Shown piece after piece: positions 1 through 6,671 of a stretch of 22,402 nucleotides of DNA. The position numbers and the translations under genes are program-made. The notes under the pieces are model-generated. The model was not told where the DNA came from and did no database searches. It was given only the letters and a program-made list of their open reading frames with translations. Position 1 is the first letter of the stretch. Each line of letters begins with the position of its first letter. This DNA comes from Rhodospirillaceae bacterium CCH5-H10 (GTDB taxonomy: Bacteria > Pseudomonadota > Alphaproteobacteria > Reyranellales > Reyranellaceae). The stretch covers positions 1 to 22,402 of the forward strand of contig LSKJ01000155.1 in assembly GCA_001557035.1 (NCBI GenBank), given 5' to 3'.

Positions 1-48
1 CGCCACTCCAGTGGCGCAATCATGATCATGAGCGCCACTGGAGTGGCG
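1..48. repeat. Paired short palindromes at window edge
   Basis: Positions 1-16 (CGCCACTCCAGTGGCG) and 33-48 (CGCCACTGGAGTGGCG) are exact reverse complements of each other. Each is also nearly self-complementary, with 6-base arms around a 4-base centre. Between them lies a 10-base palindrome, CATGATCATG, at 21-30. The DNA can therefore form one hairpin with 16-base arms or two smaller ones. The element may continue upstream of the window. It could be a terminator, a dimeric operator or an intergenic repeat; the sequence does not decide. Confidence 0.6.
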
Positions 49-69
49 CGCTCCAATGAAATACTCGAT

Positions 70-155
70 GTCGTCCTGAGCGCAGCGAAGGACCTCACGG
101 AACGACCAAAGGACTTCGTCGCTGGCGTGAGATCCTTCGCTGCGCTCAGGATGAC
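70..155. repeat. Intergenic inverted repeat, copy 1 (GCAGCGAAGGA family)
   Basis: The arms at 70-99 and 126-155 match as inverted repeats at 28 of 30 positions, around a 26-base loop. The copy at 6581-6666 shares the arms and also a loop core resembling ACGACCAAAG, so this is a dispersed repeat family rather than a chance hairpin. It lies just past the 3' end of the minus-strand methionine synthase gene and could serve as that operon's terminator. Terminator function is inferred; there is no clear U-tract. Confidence 0.75.
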
Positions 156-181
156 ACCGGAGTGGGTTATCGAAAAGCCGT

Positions 182-1201
182 TTAAGCGAACGCCTTCCGC
201 GCCAGCGCAGCACCTTCGCTCAGCGCACGCAGCTTGCCGTAGGCGACGCCGAGGGTCATCGGGGCCATGCCGCAGTTGGTGCAGGCCTGGATGCGTTCGG
301 GATCGACGAATTCGGTGGCGAGCTTCAGGGTCGCGGCCACTTCCTCGGGTGTCTCGATCCTGTCGGAAGCGACGTTGATGGCGCCGACCAGGACGGTCTT
401 GGTCTTCAGCAGCTTCATCAGCTCGGGCGGCACGTGGCTGTCGCGGCATTCCAGCGAGACCTGCTGGATCGAGCTGCGGTCGAGCGCCGGGAAGGTCTGC
501 TCGTACTGACGCCAGCTCTCGCCCAGCGTCTCCTTCCACTTGTTGTTGGCCTCGATGCCGTAGCCGTAGCAGATGTGAACGGCGGTGGTGCATTTCAGCC
601 CTTCGGCCGCTTTCTCCAGCGCCGGCACGCCCCACTCGACAGTCTCGTTCAGGTAGACGTTGAAGGCGGGCTCGTCGAACTGCACGACGTCGACGCCGAG
701 CGCTTCGAGGTCCTTGGCTTCCTGGTTCAGCAGCTCGGCGAAGGCGAAGGCCATCTTCACCCTGTCGCCGTAATAGCCGTCGGCCAGCGTGTCGATCAGC
801 GTCATCGGGCCGGGCAGGGTGAACTTCAGCTTGCGCGAAGTGGCGGCGCGGGCGATGCGCGCCTCGCGCTCGTGCACGAACTTGCGGCGCTTCAGCGCCG
901 AGGTGACGGTCGGGCAGTCGGCGTCGTAGCGGTTGTTGCGGATGCCCATGCGGACCTTCTTGTCGAAGTCGACGCCGTCAACCTCGGCCAGGAAGCCGTG
1001 CACGAAATGCTGCCGCGCCTGCTCGCCGTCGCTCACGATGTCGAGGCCGGCTTCCTCCTGACGGCGGATCGCGAGGAAGGTCGCATCGTCCTTGGCCTCG
1101 AACAGCGGCTGGCCCGACAGGGTCCATGGCGCCCACAGCACGTTGGGCGTGGCGAGCCAGGTCGGCTTGGGCAGGCTGCCCGCGAGTGTCGTCTCGAACA
1201 T
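182..1201 (-). CDS. Short cobalamin-independent methionine synthase (MetE C-terminal-domain type)
   Basis: A 339-residue protein of the COG0620 type that transfers a methyl group to homocysteine or a related thiol at a zinc site. It corresponds only to the catalytic C-terminal barrel of full-length MetE (about 750 residues). The N-terminal folate-binding half is absent. Predicted zinc ligands by analogy with MetE are His209 and Cys211 (HICYGYG), Glu251 (SLECRDS) and Cys310 (CTNCGM). The methyl donor is uncertain, because short 'core' enzymes are known to use donors other than methyl-folate polyglutamate, some needing a partner protein. No DUF1852 (MesX-like) partner is visible here. An open frame continues upstream of 1201, but the ATG at 1201 starts the conserved motif AGSLPKP at residue 7 and has GGGGA a few bases upstream. 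The start lies 16 bases after the hemY stop, so co-transcription is likely. Confidence 0.88.
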   Translation of the reverse strand: MFETTLAGSLPKPTWLATPNVLWAPWTLSGQPLFEAKDDATFLAIRRQEEAGLDIVSDGEQARQHFVHGFLAEVDGVDFDKKVRMGIRNNRYDADCPTVTSALKRRKFVHEREARIARAATSRKLKFTLPGPMTLIDTLADGYYGDRVKMAFAFAELLNQEAKDLEALGVDVVQFDEPAFNVYLNETVEWGVPALEKAAEGLKCTTAVHICYGYGIEANNKWKETLGESWRQYEQTFPALDRSSIQQVSLECRDSHVPPELMKLLKTKTVLVGAINVASDRIETPEEVAATLKLATEFVDPERIQACTNCGMAPMTLGVAYGKLRALSEGAALARKAFA

Positions 1202-1217
1202 GGCGTTTCCCCGTTCT

Positions 1218-2615
1218 CTAGCGTGTCGAGTTGTTGGTGGCCGGCACCGGCAGGCCGGCTCCCGCCGGGGAGGTCGGCAACGCCTCTCCGGGCGTCGCCT
1301 CGGGCGGCAGGATCTGTCCAAAGGTGCCCGGCGCGCGCCATTGCAGCGTGCCGAAGGCGCCGCAGCTCTCGCAGACCGGGCGCCAGGCTTCGTGATGGGC
1401 GCCGCAGGAGGTGCAGCGCCAGGCGCGGTCGGCCGGCGCATCGGCGGCGCGGCCCAGCCACTCGCGCACCTTCTCCTGTCCGGTCTGCGCGCGTTCCTCG
1501 ACCTCGGCCATGAGACGGCAGACGCGCGTCGAGGGGTTGGTGCCGGACGCCGTTTCGAGATGACGGCGCGCCTCGCCCCACAGGCCGGCATCGAGCGACG
1601 CTTGGGCGAGCGCCAGATGGCTCTCTATGTCGTTGGAGTTTAGCTGCGCCAGCCGGCGCACCACGCCGACCCGCTTCAGCGCCTCGGTCTCGCCCGAGGC
1701 TTCGAGATAGAGCGAGACGAGATCGGGATGCGGCGCGACCGACCAGCCGCGCTCGATCGTCTTCATCGCCTTCTTCGAATCGCCTGCCTTGAGCTGCAGC
1801 TCGGCCAGGCGTTGCGTCACCGCGATGCGCTCGGGCGCCAGGCCGAAGGCCTCGCGGGCCAGGGCCAGCGCGTCGCTCGCACGGCCCTCGCGCTCGGCCT
1901 CGCGGCTGCGCTCCACTTCCAGCAGTGCCTTCAGCGTGCGGCCCTTGTCGGCGGTGACGACCTTGCGGCGGATGCCCGATTCCAGCGTCTCTTGTGCGGC
2001 CTTCCACTGGCCGACCTGCGCCTGCATGTCGAACAGCGAGTGCACGACCCAGGGCGTCTGCGGCCGGAGCCTGAAGGCGCGTTCGGCGTAGGCGAGCGCC
2101 TGCGCCTGGTCGCCGTCGCGCAGCGACTGGCCGATCAGGCCGCGCAGGCCGAGGAAAGCCATCTGGTCGTCGTCGAGCATGGCGCTGAAGGCACGGCGGG
2201 CGCCGTCGCGGTCGCCGTTGAGCTGGGCGGCCTGTGCCGACAGGAGCAGCGTGAGCGCCGGTTCCGACAGGAGCTGCTCGGCCTTGCGCGCATGCTTCTG
2301 CGCTTCCACGCCATCGCCGGCGGCAACGGCGGCGAGGCCTTGCGTCAGCTCGCGATAGCCGCGACGGCGGCGGCTCTCGCCCCAGCCGTCGAGCAGCGCA
2401 CCGGGCGCACCGACGATCCAGCGATAGAGCAGCCAGCCGGCGATGCCGACCAGGATCAGCACGACGACGGAGATCAGGAGCACGCCGAAGCTGGTGTCGA
2501 GGCGCCAGCCGCGGAACTCGGCGGTGACGATGCCCGGCCGCTCGGCCAGCCACACCGCGCCCAGCATCGCGGCGATGGCGACGACGAACCAGATGATCGT
2601 GCGCAGCATGGTCAT
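1218..2615 (-). CDS. hemY: HemY-like TPR membrane protein with C-terminal zinc ribbon
   Basis: A 465-residue inner-membrane protein of the HemY N-terminal-domain family, which sits next to hemD in many proteobacteria and is thought to assist late heme synthesis or trafficking; its exact role is unsettled. Two membrane segments are visible at about residues 6-23 and 43-67. Helical TPR-like repeats follow to about residue 390. Near the C-terminus is a four-cysteine zinc ribbon: Cys401 and Cys404, then Cys415 and Cys418 (CTSC and CESC, followed by FGTLQW). This resembles the rubredoxin-like metal site of LapB/YciM. The tail after it is rich in proline and alanine and probably disordered. The start could be 2615 or the second ATG at 2609. 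The gap to the upstream Mic60-like stop is 9 bases, suggesting translational coupling. Confidence 0.9.
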   Translation of the reverse strand: MTMLRTIIWFVVAIAAMLGAVWLAERPGIVTAEFRGWRLDTSFGVLLISVVVLILVGIAGWLLYRWIVGAPGALLDGWGESRRRRGYRELTQGLAAVAAGDGVEAQKHARKAEQLLSEPALTLLLSAQAAQLNGDRDGARRAFSAMLDDDQMAFLGLRGLIGQSLRDGDQAQALAYAERAFRLRPQTPWVVHSLFDMQAQVGQWKAAQETLESGIRRKVVTADKGRTLKALLEVERSREAEREGRASDALALAREAFGLAPERIAVTQRLAELQLKAGDSKKAMKTIERGWSVAPHPDLVSLYLEASGETEALKRVGVVRRLAQLNSNDIESHLALAQASLDAGLWGEARRHLETASGTNPSTRVCRLMAEVEERAQTGQEKVREWLGRAADAPADRAWRCTSCGAHHEAWRPVCESCGAFGTLQWRAPGTFGQILPPEATPGEALPTSPAGAGLPVPATNNSTR

Positions 2616-2624
2616 GGGAATGGC

Positions 2625-3863
2625 CTACTTCGCCGAGCCGAGCAGGGTGACGGCCTGGGCGGAGATCTGGTCGGCCGCCTGCTTGGCCGCGAGATGCGCC
2701 TCGGCGCGCGACAGCCAGCCGGCGGTGGCCTTTGCCGTCTGCGGCGGCAGCGACTTCACCAGCGCGACGGCCCTGGCGAGGTCGCCGGCCTCCAGCGCGG
2801 CCTCGGCGCGGGCGAGCTTGGCTTCGGTGCCATCGCCCTCGACGTCGTTGCCGACGCGGCGCAGCGAGATCAGGCCACGCACCTTGCCGAGCAGCCGCTC
2901 GCCGAAGGAATCGTCGGCGAGGTCGTCGGCCAGGGCGGCCTTGGCGACAGAGGGGAACTCCGTCACCAGAGCCGGCCGGGAGGCCACGCCGGTCTGCGCG
3001 TAGGACTGCAGGACGGTGGTGCTCTCGCTCAGCTTCGCATCGCCCTGGGCAAGTGGCGTCAGCAGCGCGAGATCGGTGGCGAAAGGCAGCCCGGAGCCAA
3101 CGGCGGCGCTCAGCCGCGCCGCGATGCCGATGATCGCCGACGCGCGCGCCGTGCTCATCGCCTTCTGCTCGCCGGCGGAGCGGACGGTTGCCTCGCCGCG
3201 CGCCTTCTCGAGGGACTCGGCCAGCAGCCTGGTCTGGTCGCGCTGGACCGTGACCGACTGGTCGATCGTCTGCAGCGTGTTGCGCAAGGTGGCCATCTCA
3301 AGCCGCAGGGTCGCGAGTTCCTTCTCCTGGTCTGCTGTCACCGCCGGCGGTTGAGCCGGGGCGGGTGCCTGTTGCGGGGCAGGCGTTGGCGCTGGCGTCG
3401 CGGCGCGGGCTTCCAGCGCTTCGACCTTGGCGCGCAGGTCCGCGATCGCCGGATCGGGACCGGTGCCGCCGCTGCCGCCCGAGCGCTCGGCGATGGCGGC
3501 CGAGGTGGCGCGCAGGCGCTTTTCGAGATCGTCGAGGCGTGCGCCGAGGTCCTTGCGGGCCGTCTCGACCGAGGCATTGGCGACGGCGGCGGCATCCTGG
3601 CGGACCTGCTGCAGGTCGATCGCCGGGACGGGCGCGGCGGCCGCCACTCCCTTCCCCTGCCAAAGCGCGCGGATCTCGGCGGGCCAATAGGGCAGGGTGA
3701 TCAGGGCGCCGGCCAGCACCAGGCAGGAGGCGACCACGCCGGTGATGAAGGCGCCAGCCACGCCGAGCCCGCGACGAACCTGTACGGGAGGCGGCGTGAG
3801 TCGCGGACTTTCCGGCGGCGTCTCCACCGGCGGAACCTGAGAGGAAGAAGGTGTGTCGCTCAT
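2625..3863 (-). CDS. Possible independently initiated Mic60/mitofilin-like protein (nested in the hemD fusion)
   Basis: Initiation at the ATG at 3863 would give a 412-residue protein, the usual size and layout of alphaproteobacterial Mic60-like proteins. It would have a short cytoplasmic proline-rich N-terminus, one membrane helix at about residues 34-58, a long periplasmic coiled-coil part and a conserved C-terminal region. Such proteins bend the inner membrane and are encoded beside heme genes. Evidence for this start is the sequence AGAAGGA, 9 bases upstream of the ATG, and the fact that the HemD domain is already complete before it. It is listed separately because the cell may make a fusion, a free protein, or both; the sequence cannot tell. 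Confidence 0.5.
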   Translation of the reverse strand: MSDTPSSSQVPPVETPPESPRLTPPPVQVRRGLGVAGAFITGVVASCLVLAGALITLPYWPAEIRALWQGKGVAAAAPVPAIDLQQVRQDAAAVANASVETARKDLGARLDDLEKRLRATSAAIAERSGGSGGTGPDPAIADLRAKVEALEARAATPAPTPAPQQAPAPAQPPAVTADQEKELATLRLEMATLRNTLQTIDQSVTVQRDQTRLLAESLEKARGEATVRSAGEQKAMSTARASAIIGIAARLSAAVGSGLPFATDLALLTPLAQGDAKLSESTTVLQSYAQTGVASRPALVTEFPSVAKAALADDLADDSFGERLLGKVRGLISLRRVGNDVEGDGTEAKLARAEAALEAGDLARAVALVKSLPPQTAKATAGWLSRAEAHLAAKQAADQISAQAVTLLGSAK

Positions 3864-4607
3864 GATGCTCGGTCCTTCTACGACGGCTTTTGGAAGCCGG
3901 TCGATTTCGTCCAGCACGGACTGACGGGTCGGGCGTAGCGCCGCCACCGTCGCCTTGAATGGCAGCGCGCTCAAGGGTTCGAGCGCCGCAGGGCTGATCG
4001 CCAGGGCAGTGACGTCCGACAGCGAACCGGCGAGTCCCGCTTCCTGCACCAGCCGGGCGAACAGCGCGGCGGCGCGCGGCGAGAAGAACATCGCGGCATC
4101 GAGCGCCCGCGCCTGCAGCGCGGCCCGCGCCGAATCCGGCAGTTCCGCCGCCTCGCGCGCCTCGTAGAGAGCGATGCGACGCACCTCGAACCCGTCCTTG
4201 GCGAGGCTCGCGGCAAAATCCTGGGCGATGTCGACGCCAGAGACGTGAAGGAGCGGGCCGGCCTTGGGATCGAGGCGCCGGCGCACCAGGTCGGCCAGCG
4301 CGTCGCCGTCGCCGGCGGCCGACGTCACGGACGCGAAGCCCAGCCCCTCGGCCGTCGAGGCCGTGGTGTCGCCGACGGCAAGGATCGGCTTGCCGCGCTG
4401 CTCGGTCGCTTCGGCGAACGCCCGGGCGCCATTGGCGCTGCTCAGCAGGACGGCCTGGCACTCGAACAGATCCGCCGCGAATTCCGCGGGCGGCCGCAAA
4501 ATCTCGAGATGGAACAGCGGTGCGATGACGGGCACATGGCCGCGCTCGGCGAGTGCCGTCGCCAGCGTCGTCGCCTCGCGTTCCGGCCGGGTGATCAGCA
4601 CGCGCAT
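2625..4607 (-). CDS. hemD: Uroporphyrinogen-III synthase fused in frame to a Mic60/mitofilin-like membrane protein
   Basis: One uninterrupted frame of 660 residues. Residues 1-240 are HemD, starting MRVLITRPER, which cyclises hydroxymethylbilane to uroporphyrinogen III in tetrapyrrole synthesis. This matches the normal length of a stand-alone HemD. After a proline-rich linker come a single membrane helix (about 282-306), predicted coiled coils (about 330-370 and 425-475) separated by a proline/alanine-rich stretch (about 404-422), and a C-terminal region typical of alphaproteobacterial mitofilin-like proteins (COG4223, Mic60 homologues). The ATG at 4607 is preceded by GGAGG at a good distance. 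Met249 (position 3863) has its own ribosome binding site, so separate Mic60 synthesis is possible alongside or instead of the fusion. HemD/HemX fusions, which have a similar architecture, occur in other proteobacteria. A missed stop through a sequencing indel cannot be excluded. Confidence 0.85.
   Translation of the reverse strand: MRVLITRPEREATTLATALAERGHVPVIAPLFHLEILRPPAEFAADLFECQAVLLSSANGARAFAEATEQRGKPILAVGDTTASTAEGLGFASVTSAAGDGDALADLVRRRLDPKAGPLLHVSGVDIAQDFAASLAKDGFEVRRIALYEAREAAELPDSARAALQARALDAAMFFSPRAAALFARLVQEAGLAGSLSDVTALAISPAALEPLSALPFKATVAALRPTRQSVLDEIDRLPKAVVEGPSIMSDTPSSSQVPPVETPPESPRLTPPPVQVRRGLGVAGAFITGVVASCLVLAGALITLPYWPAEIRALWQGKGVAAAAPVPAIDLQQVRQDAAAVANASVETARKDLGARLDDLEKRLRATSAAIAERSGGSGGTGPDPAIADLRAKVEALEARAATPAPTPAPQQAPAPAQPPAVTADQEKELATLRLEMATLRNTLQTIDQSVTVQRDQTRLLAESLEKARGEATVRSAGEQKAMSTARASAIIGIAARLSAAVGSGLPFATDLALLTPLAQGDAKLSESTTVLQSYAQTGVASRPALVTEFPSVAKAALADDLADDSFGERLLGKVRGLISLRRVGNDVEGDGTEAKLARAEAALEAGDLARAVALVKSLPPQTAKATAGWLSRAEAHLAAKQAADQISAQAVTLLGSAK
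3873..3879 (-). promoter_or_regulatory. Internal ribosome binding site before the Mic60-like start
   Basis: Read on the minus strand, AGAAGGA lies 9 bases before the ATG at 3863. It sits inside the continuous hemD/Mic60 frame. An out-of-frame TAG overlaps it (GTAGAAGG), exactly where a separate hemD gene would be expected to stop. This suggests the ancestral arrangement was two coupled genes. Confidence 0.55.
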
Positions 4608-4625
4608 CACGCCTCCGTAGCCGGG

Positions 4626-4640
4626 GCGTCCCGCGGACGC
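4626..4640. repeat. Small GC hairpin between ogt and hemD
   Basis: GCGTCC (4626-4631) and GGACGC (4635-4640) form a perfect 6-bp stem with a 3-base loop in the 46-base gap between the ogt stop and the hemD start. It could be a weak attenuator or chance structure in GC-rich DNA. No U-tract follows on the minus strand. Confidence 0.35.
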
Positions 4641-4653
4641 AACGACAGAGAAA

Positions 4654-5118
4654 TTAAAGAAGGACGACGCCCTCGATCGCCAGCAACTGGCGCTTGGTCG
4701 GCAGGCCCTTCCCGCCCGAGAAGCCGCCTTCCTTGCCGCCGCTGCCCAATACGCGATGGCAGGGCACGATGATCGGAATGGGATTGCGCCCGCAGGCCAT
4801 GCCGACGGCGCGCGGGCCGGAACCCAGGGCCATTGCCATGCCGCCATAGGTCGCGGTGCCGCCAAAGGGAATTTCGCACATCATCTTCCAGACGCTCTTC
4901 TGGAAGTCGGTGCCGCGCGCGGCCAGCGGCAGGTCGAAGCGCTTGAGCGTGCGCGCGAAATACCGGTCGAGTTGCTTCACCGCTTCCTTCAGGACCGGAG
5001 TCGACGCGGTGTCGCGTGCGCGTTCGCCGTCGCCGGCCCAGCGCACCGAGGTCACGGCGTCGTGATCCGCTTCGATGGCCAATCGGCCGACGGGGCTGTC
5101 GACGTAACAAATGGACAT
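4654..5118 (-). CDS. ogt: Methylated-DNA--protein-cysteine S-methyltransferase (Ogt/Ada C-terminal type)
   Basis: A 154-residue suicide repair protein that takes the alkyl group from O6-alkylguanine in DNA onto its own cysteine. The acceptor is Cys120 in the signature IIVPCHRVL. The helix-turn-helix arginine is Arg103 in GPRAVG, and the C-terminal GGFSGG loop followed by LLAIEG is typical. An unusual detail is ACGRNP where many relatives have ANGxNP. I chose the ATG at 5118 because MSICYVDSPVGRL matches the family's beginning. An upstream ATG at 5157 would add 13 atypical residues. Neither start has a strong Shine-Dalgarno sequence. It is the first gene of the minus-strand run leading into hemD, a position often held by hemC in alphaproteobacteria. 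Confidence 0.93.
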   Translation of the reverse strand: MSICYVDSPVGRLAIEADHDAVTSVRWAGDGERARDTASTPVLKEAVKQLDRYFARTLKRFDLPLAARGTDFQKSVWKMMCEIPFGGTATYGGMAMALGSGPRAVGMACGRNPIPIIVPCHRVLGSGGKEGGFSGGKGLPTKRQLLAIEGVVLL

Positions 5119-5180
5119 ATGGCAAGCGTAGCGCCCGCGCCCGCCTTTTGCCAACATGGGGAAGAATGTCTGGGGGAGTG

Positions 5181-6572
5181 ATGAGCAAGGGCATGAGGCC
5201 CTCCAGGAACGGCCCGACCCGCCGCGCGCTGCTCGGCGGCGCGGCCGTGCTATGGCCGACGCTCGCGCTGGCGCAGCCGGTTCCCCGGCGGCCGCAGCCG
5301 GCGGCCGAGGCCGGCCCGCCCCCGGTCGTGTTCGTGCACGGCAACGGCGATTCCAGCGCGCTCTGGATCAACAACATCTGGCGCTTCGAGGCCAACGGCT
5401 ACAAGCGCAACCAGCTGTTCGCGATCGATTTCGTCTATCCCAACGCGCGCAGCGACGATTCGAAGCCGCAGCCCTACCGCTCGTCCGCCGAGGATCAGAT
5501 GAAGGAGCTGACGTCCTTCGTCATCCAGGTGTTGAAGGCGACGCGCCGCCGCAAGGTGGCGCTGGTCGGCTCGTCGCGCGGCGGCAATGCCATCCGTTCG
5601 ATGCTGAAGAACGGCGGCGCCGACCTGGTGAGCCACGCGGTCCTGTGCGGCACGCCCAACAAGGGGATCGTGATCTCCGAAACGCTGCTGCCCGGCAGCG
5701 AGTTCAACGGCGCCTTTCCGTTCCTGAAGGGCCTCAATGCCGGCGCCGACGATCTCGTTCCCGGCGTCGGGATGATGGCGATCCGGTCCGACAGGAACGA
5801 CAAGTACTCCCAGCCCGACGGCCGCTTCATCGGCGCGGCCGGCAAGCCGACCGGGGTGAGCTACGATGCGTCCGAGCTGCGCGGTGCGCGCAACGTCGTG
5901 CTCGACGGGCTCGACCATCGCGAGGTCGCGTTCAACAAGCTGGCCTTCGCCGCGATGTTCGAGCACATCGCCGGCAAGCCGCCCGCCACCATGTTCATCG
6001 CCCAGGAGCCGCTGCCCATCCTGAACGGCCGGGTGACCGGCATGACCGAAGGCGCCTACACCAACATTGCGGCGGCCGGCGCCGAGGTCGAGATTTTCGA
6101 GGTGGATTCGAAGACCGGCGAACGCAAGAGCGCGGTGGCGCTGCATCGCAAGACCACCGGCGAAGACGGCGTGTGGGGGCCGTTCGTCGGTCGCGCCGAC
6201 GCCTACTATGAATTCGTGCTGCACATGCCGGGCCTGCCGACCACGCACACCTATCGCTCGCCGTTCCTGCGCTCGAGCGACGTGGTGCATCTCAGGCCGC
6301 AGCCCTTCGCCAAGGCCGACGAGGGCGCCGGCGCGGTCACGATCATGAGCCGACCGCGCGGTTATTTCGGCGTCGGTCGCGACAAGTTCACGCTCGACGG
6401 CAAGGTGCCGCCCGGCATCAATGACGGCGTCCCCGGCGCCTCGACCGGCCGCCTCACCTTCGACGCCGCGCCGCCCCGCACCGTGATGGCCGTGTTCAAC
6501 AACGAGACCATTCCCACGCGCACGTGGCCCGCCAAGGAGGGCCATATCGTGGTGGCGGAGTTCCTGAACTGA
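5181..6572 (+). CDS. Tat-exported alpha/beta hydrolase (lipase/esterase-like)
   Basis: A 463-residue secreted serine hydrolase. The N-terminus carries a twin-arginine signal (TRRALLGG, residues 13-20), a hydrophobic stretch and an ALA-Q cleavage site near residue 31. The hydrolase core shows an oxyanion-hole motif HGNGDSS (53-59) and the nucleophile elbow GSSRG with Ser132. His246 (LDGLDHREV) is the likely catalytic histidine, and Asp204 or Asp207 is a candidate acid. Residues from about 275 form an additional beta-rich C-terminal part, reminiscent of lipases with a C-terminal beta domain. The substrate could be a lipid, a polyester or another ester; it cannot be settled here. The start is uncertain among GTG 5178, ATG 5181 and ATG 5193. 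A GGGGGAG stretch lies at 5172-5178. The gene is divergent from ogt. Confidence 0.82.
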   Translation: MSKGMRPSRNGPTRRALLGGAAVLWPTLALAQPVPRRPQPAAEAGPPPVVFVHGNGDSSALWINNIWRFEANGYKRNQLFAIDFVYPNARSDDSKPQPYRSSAEDQMKELTSFVIQVLKATRRRKVALVGSSRGGNAIRSMLKNGGADLVSHAVLCGTPNKGIVISETLLPGSEFNGAFPFLKGLNAGADDLVPGVGMMAIRSDRNDKYSQPDGRFIGAAGKPTGVSYDASELRGARNVVLDGLDHREVAFNKLAFAAMFEHIAGKPPATMFIAQEPLPILNGRVTGMTEGAYTNIAAAGAEVEIFEVDSKTGERKSAVALHRKTTGEDGVWGPFVGRADAYYEFVLHMPGLPTTHTYRSPFLRSSDVVHLRPQPFAKADEGAGAVTIMSRPRGYFGVGRDKFTLDGKVPPGINDGVPGASTGRLTFDAAPPRTVMAVFNNETIPTRTWPAKEGHIVVAEFLN

Positions 6573-6580
6573 GCCGGGCT

Positions 6581-6666
6581 GTCGTCCTGAGCGCAGCGAA
6601 GGACCTAGCGTGACGACCAAAGAACTGCGTGGCGGGCGGGAGATCCTTCGCTTCGCTCAGGATGAC
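6581..6666. repeat. Intergenic inverted repeat, copy 2 (GCAGCGAAGGA family)
   Basis: The arms at 6581-6606 and 6641-6666 match as inverted repeats at 23 of 26 positions. Arms and loop core resemble copy 1 at 70-155. It fills most of the 99-base gap between two convergent genes, so it could act as a bidirectional terminator. That role is inferred from position. Confidence 0.75.
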
Positions 6667-6671
6667 AAATA

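Noticed and set aside
1202..1217. Cobalamin or SAM riboswitch before the methionine synthase
   Set aside because: Only 16 bases separate it from the hemY stop, too little for any known riboswitch.
1728..3938. Long plus-strand open frame of over 700 codons opposite hemY and the Mic60-like gene
   Set aside because: It is antisense to well-supported genes, has low-complexity Arg/Gly/Gln-rich composition and matches no family; it is a side effect of high GC at third codon positions.
5250..6620. 456-codon minus-strand open frame opposite the Tat-exported hydrolase
   Set aside because: Composition is rich in His, Arg and Gly without recognisable motifs, while the plus strand encodes a signal peptide and a full hydrolase motif set.
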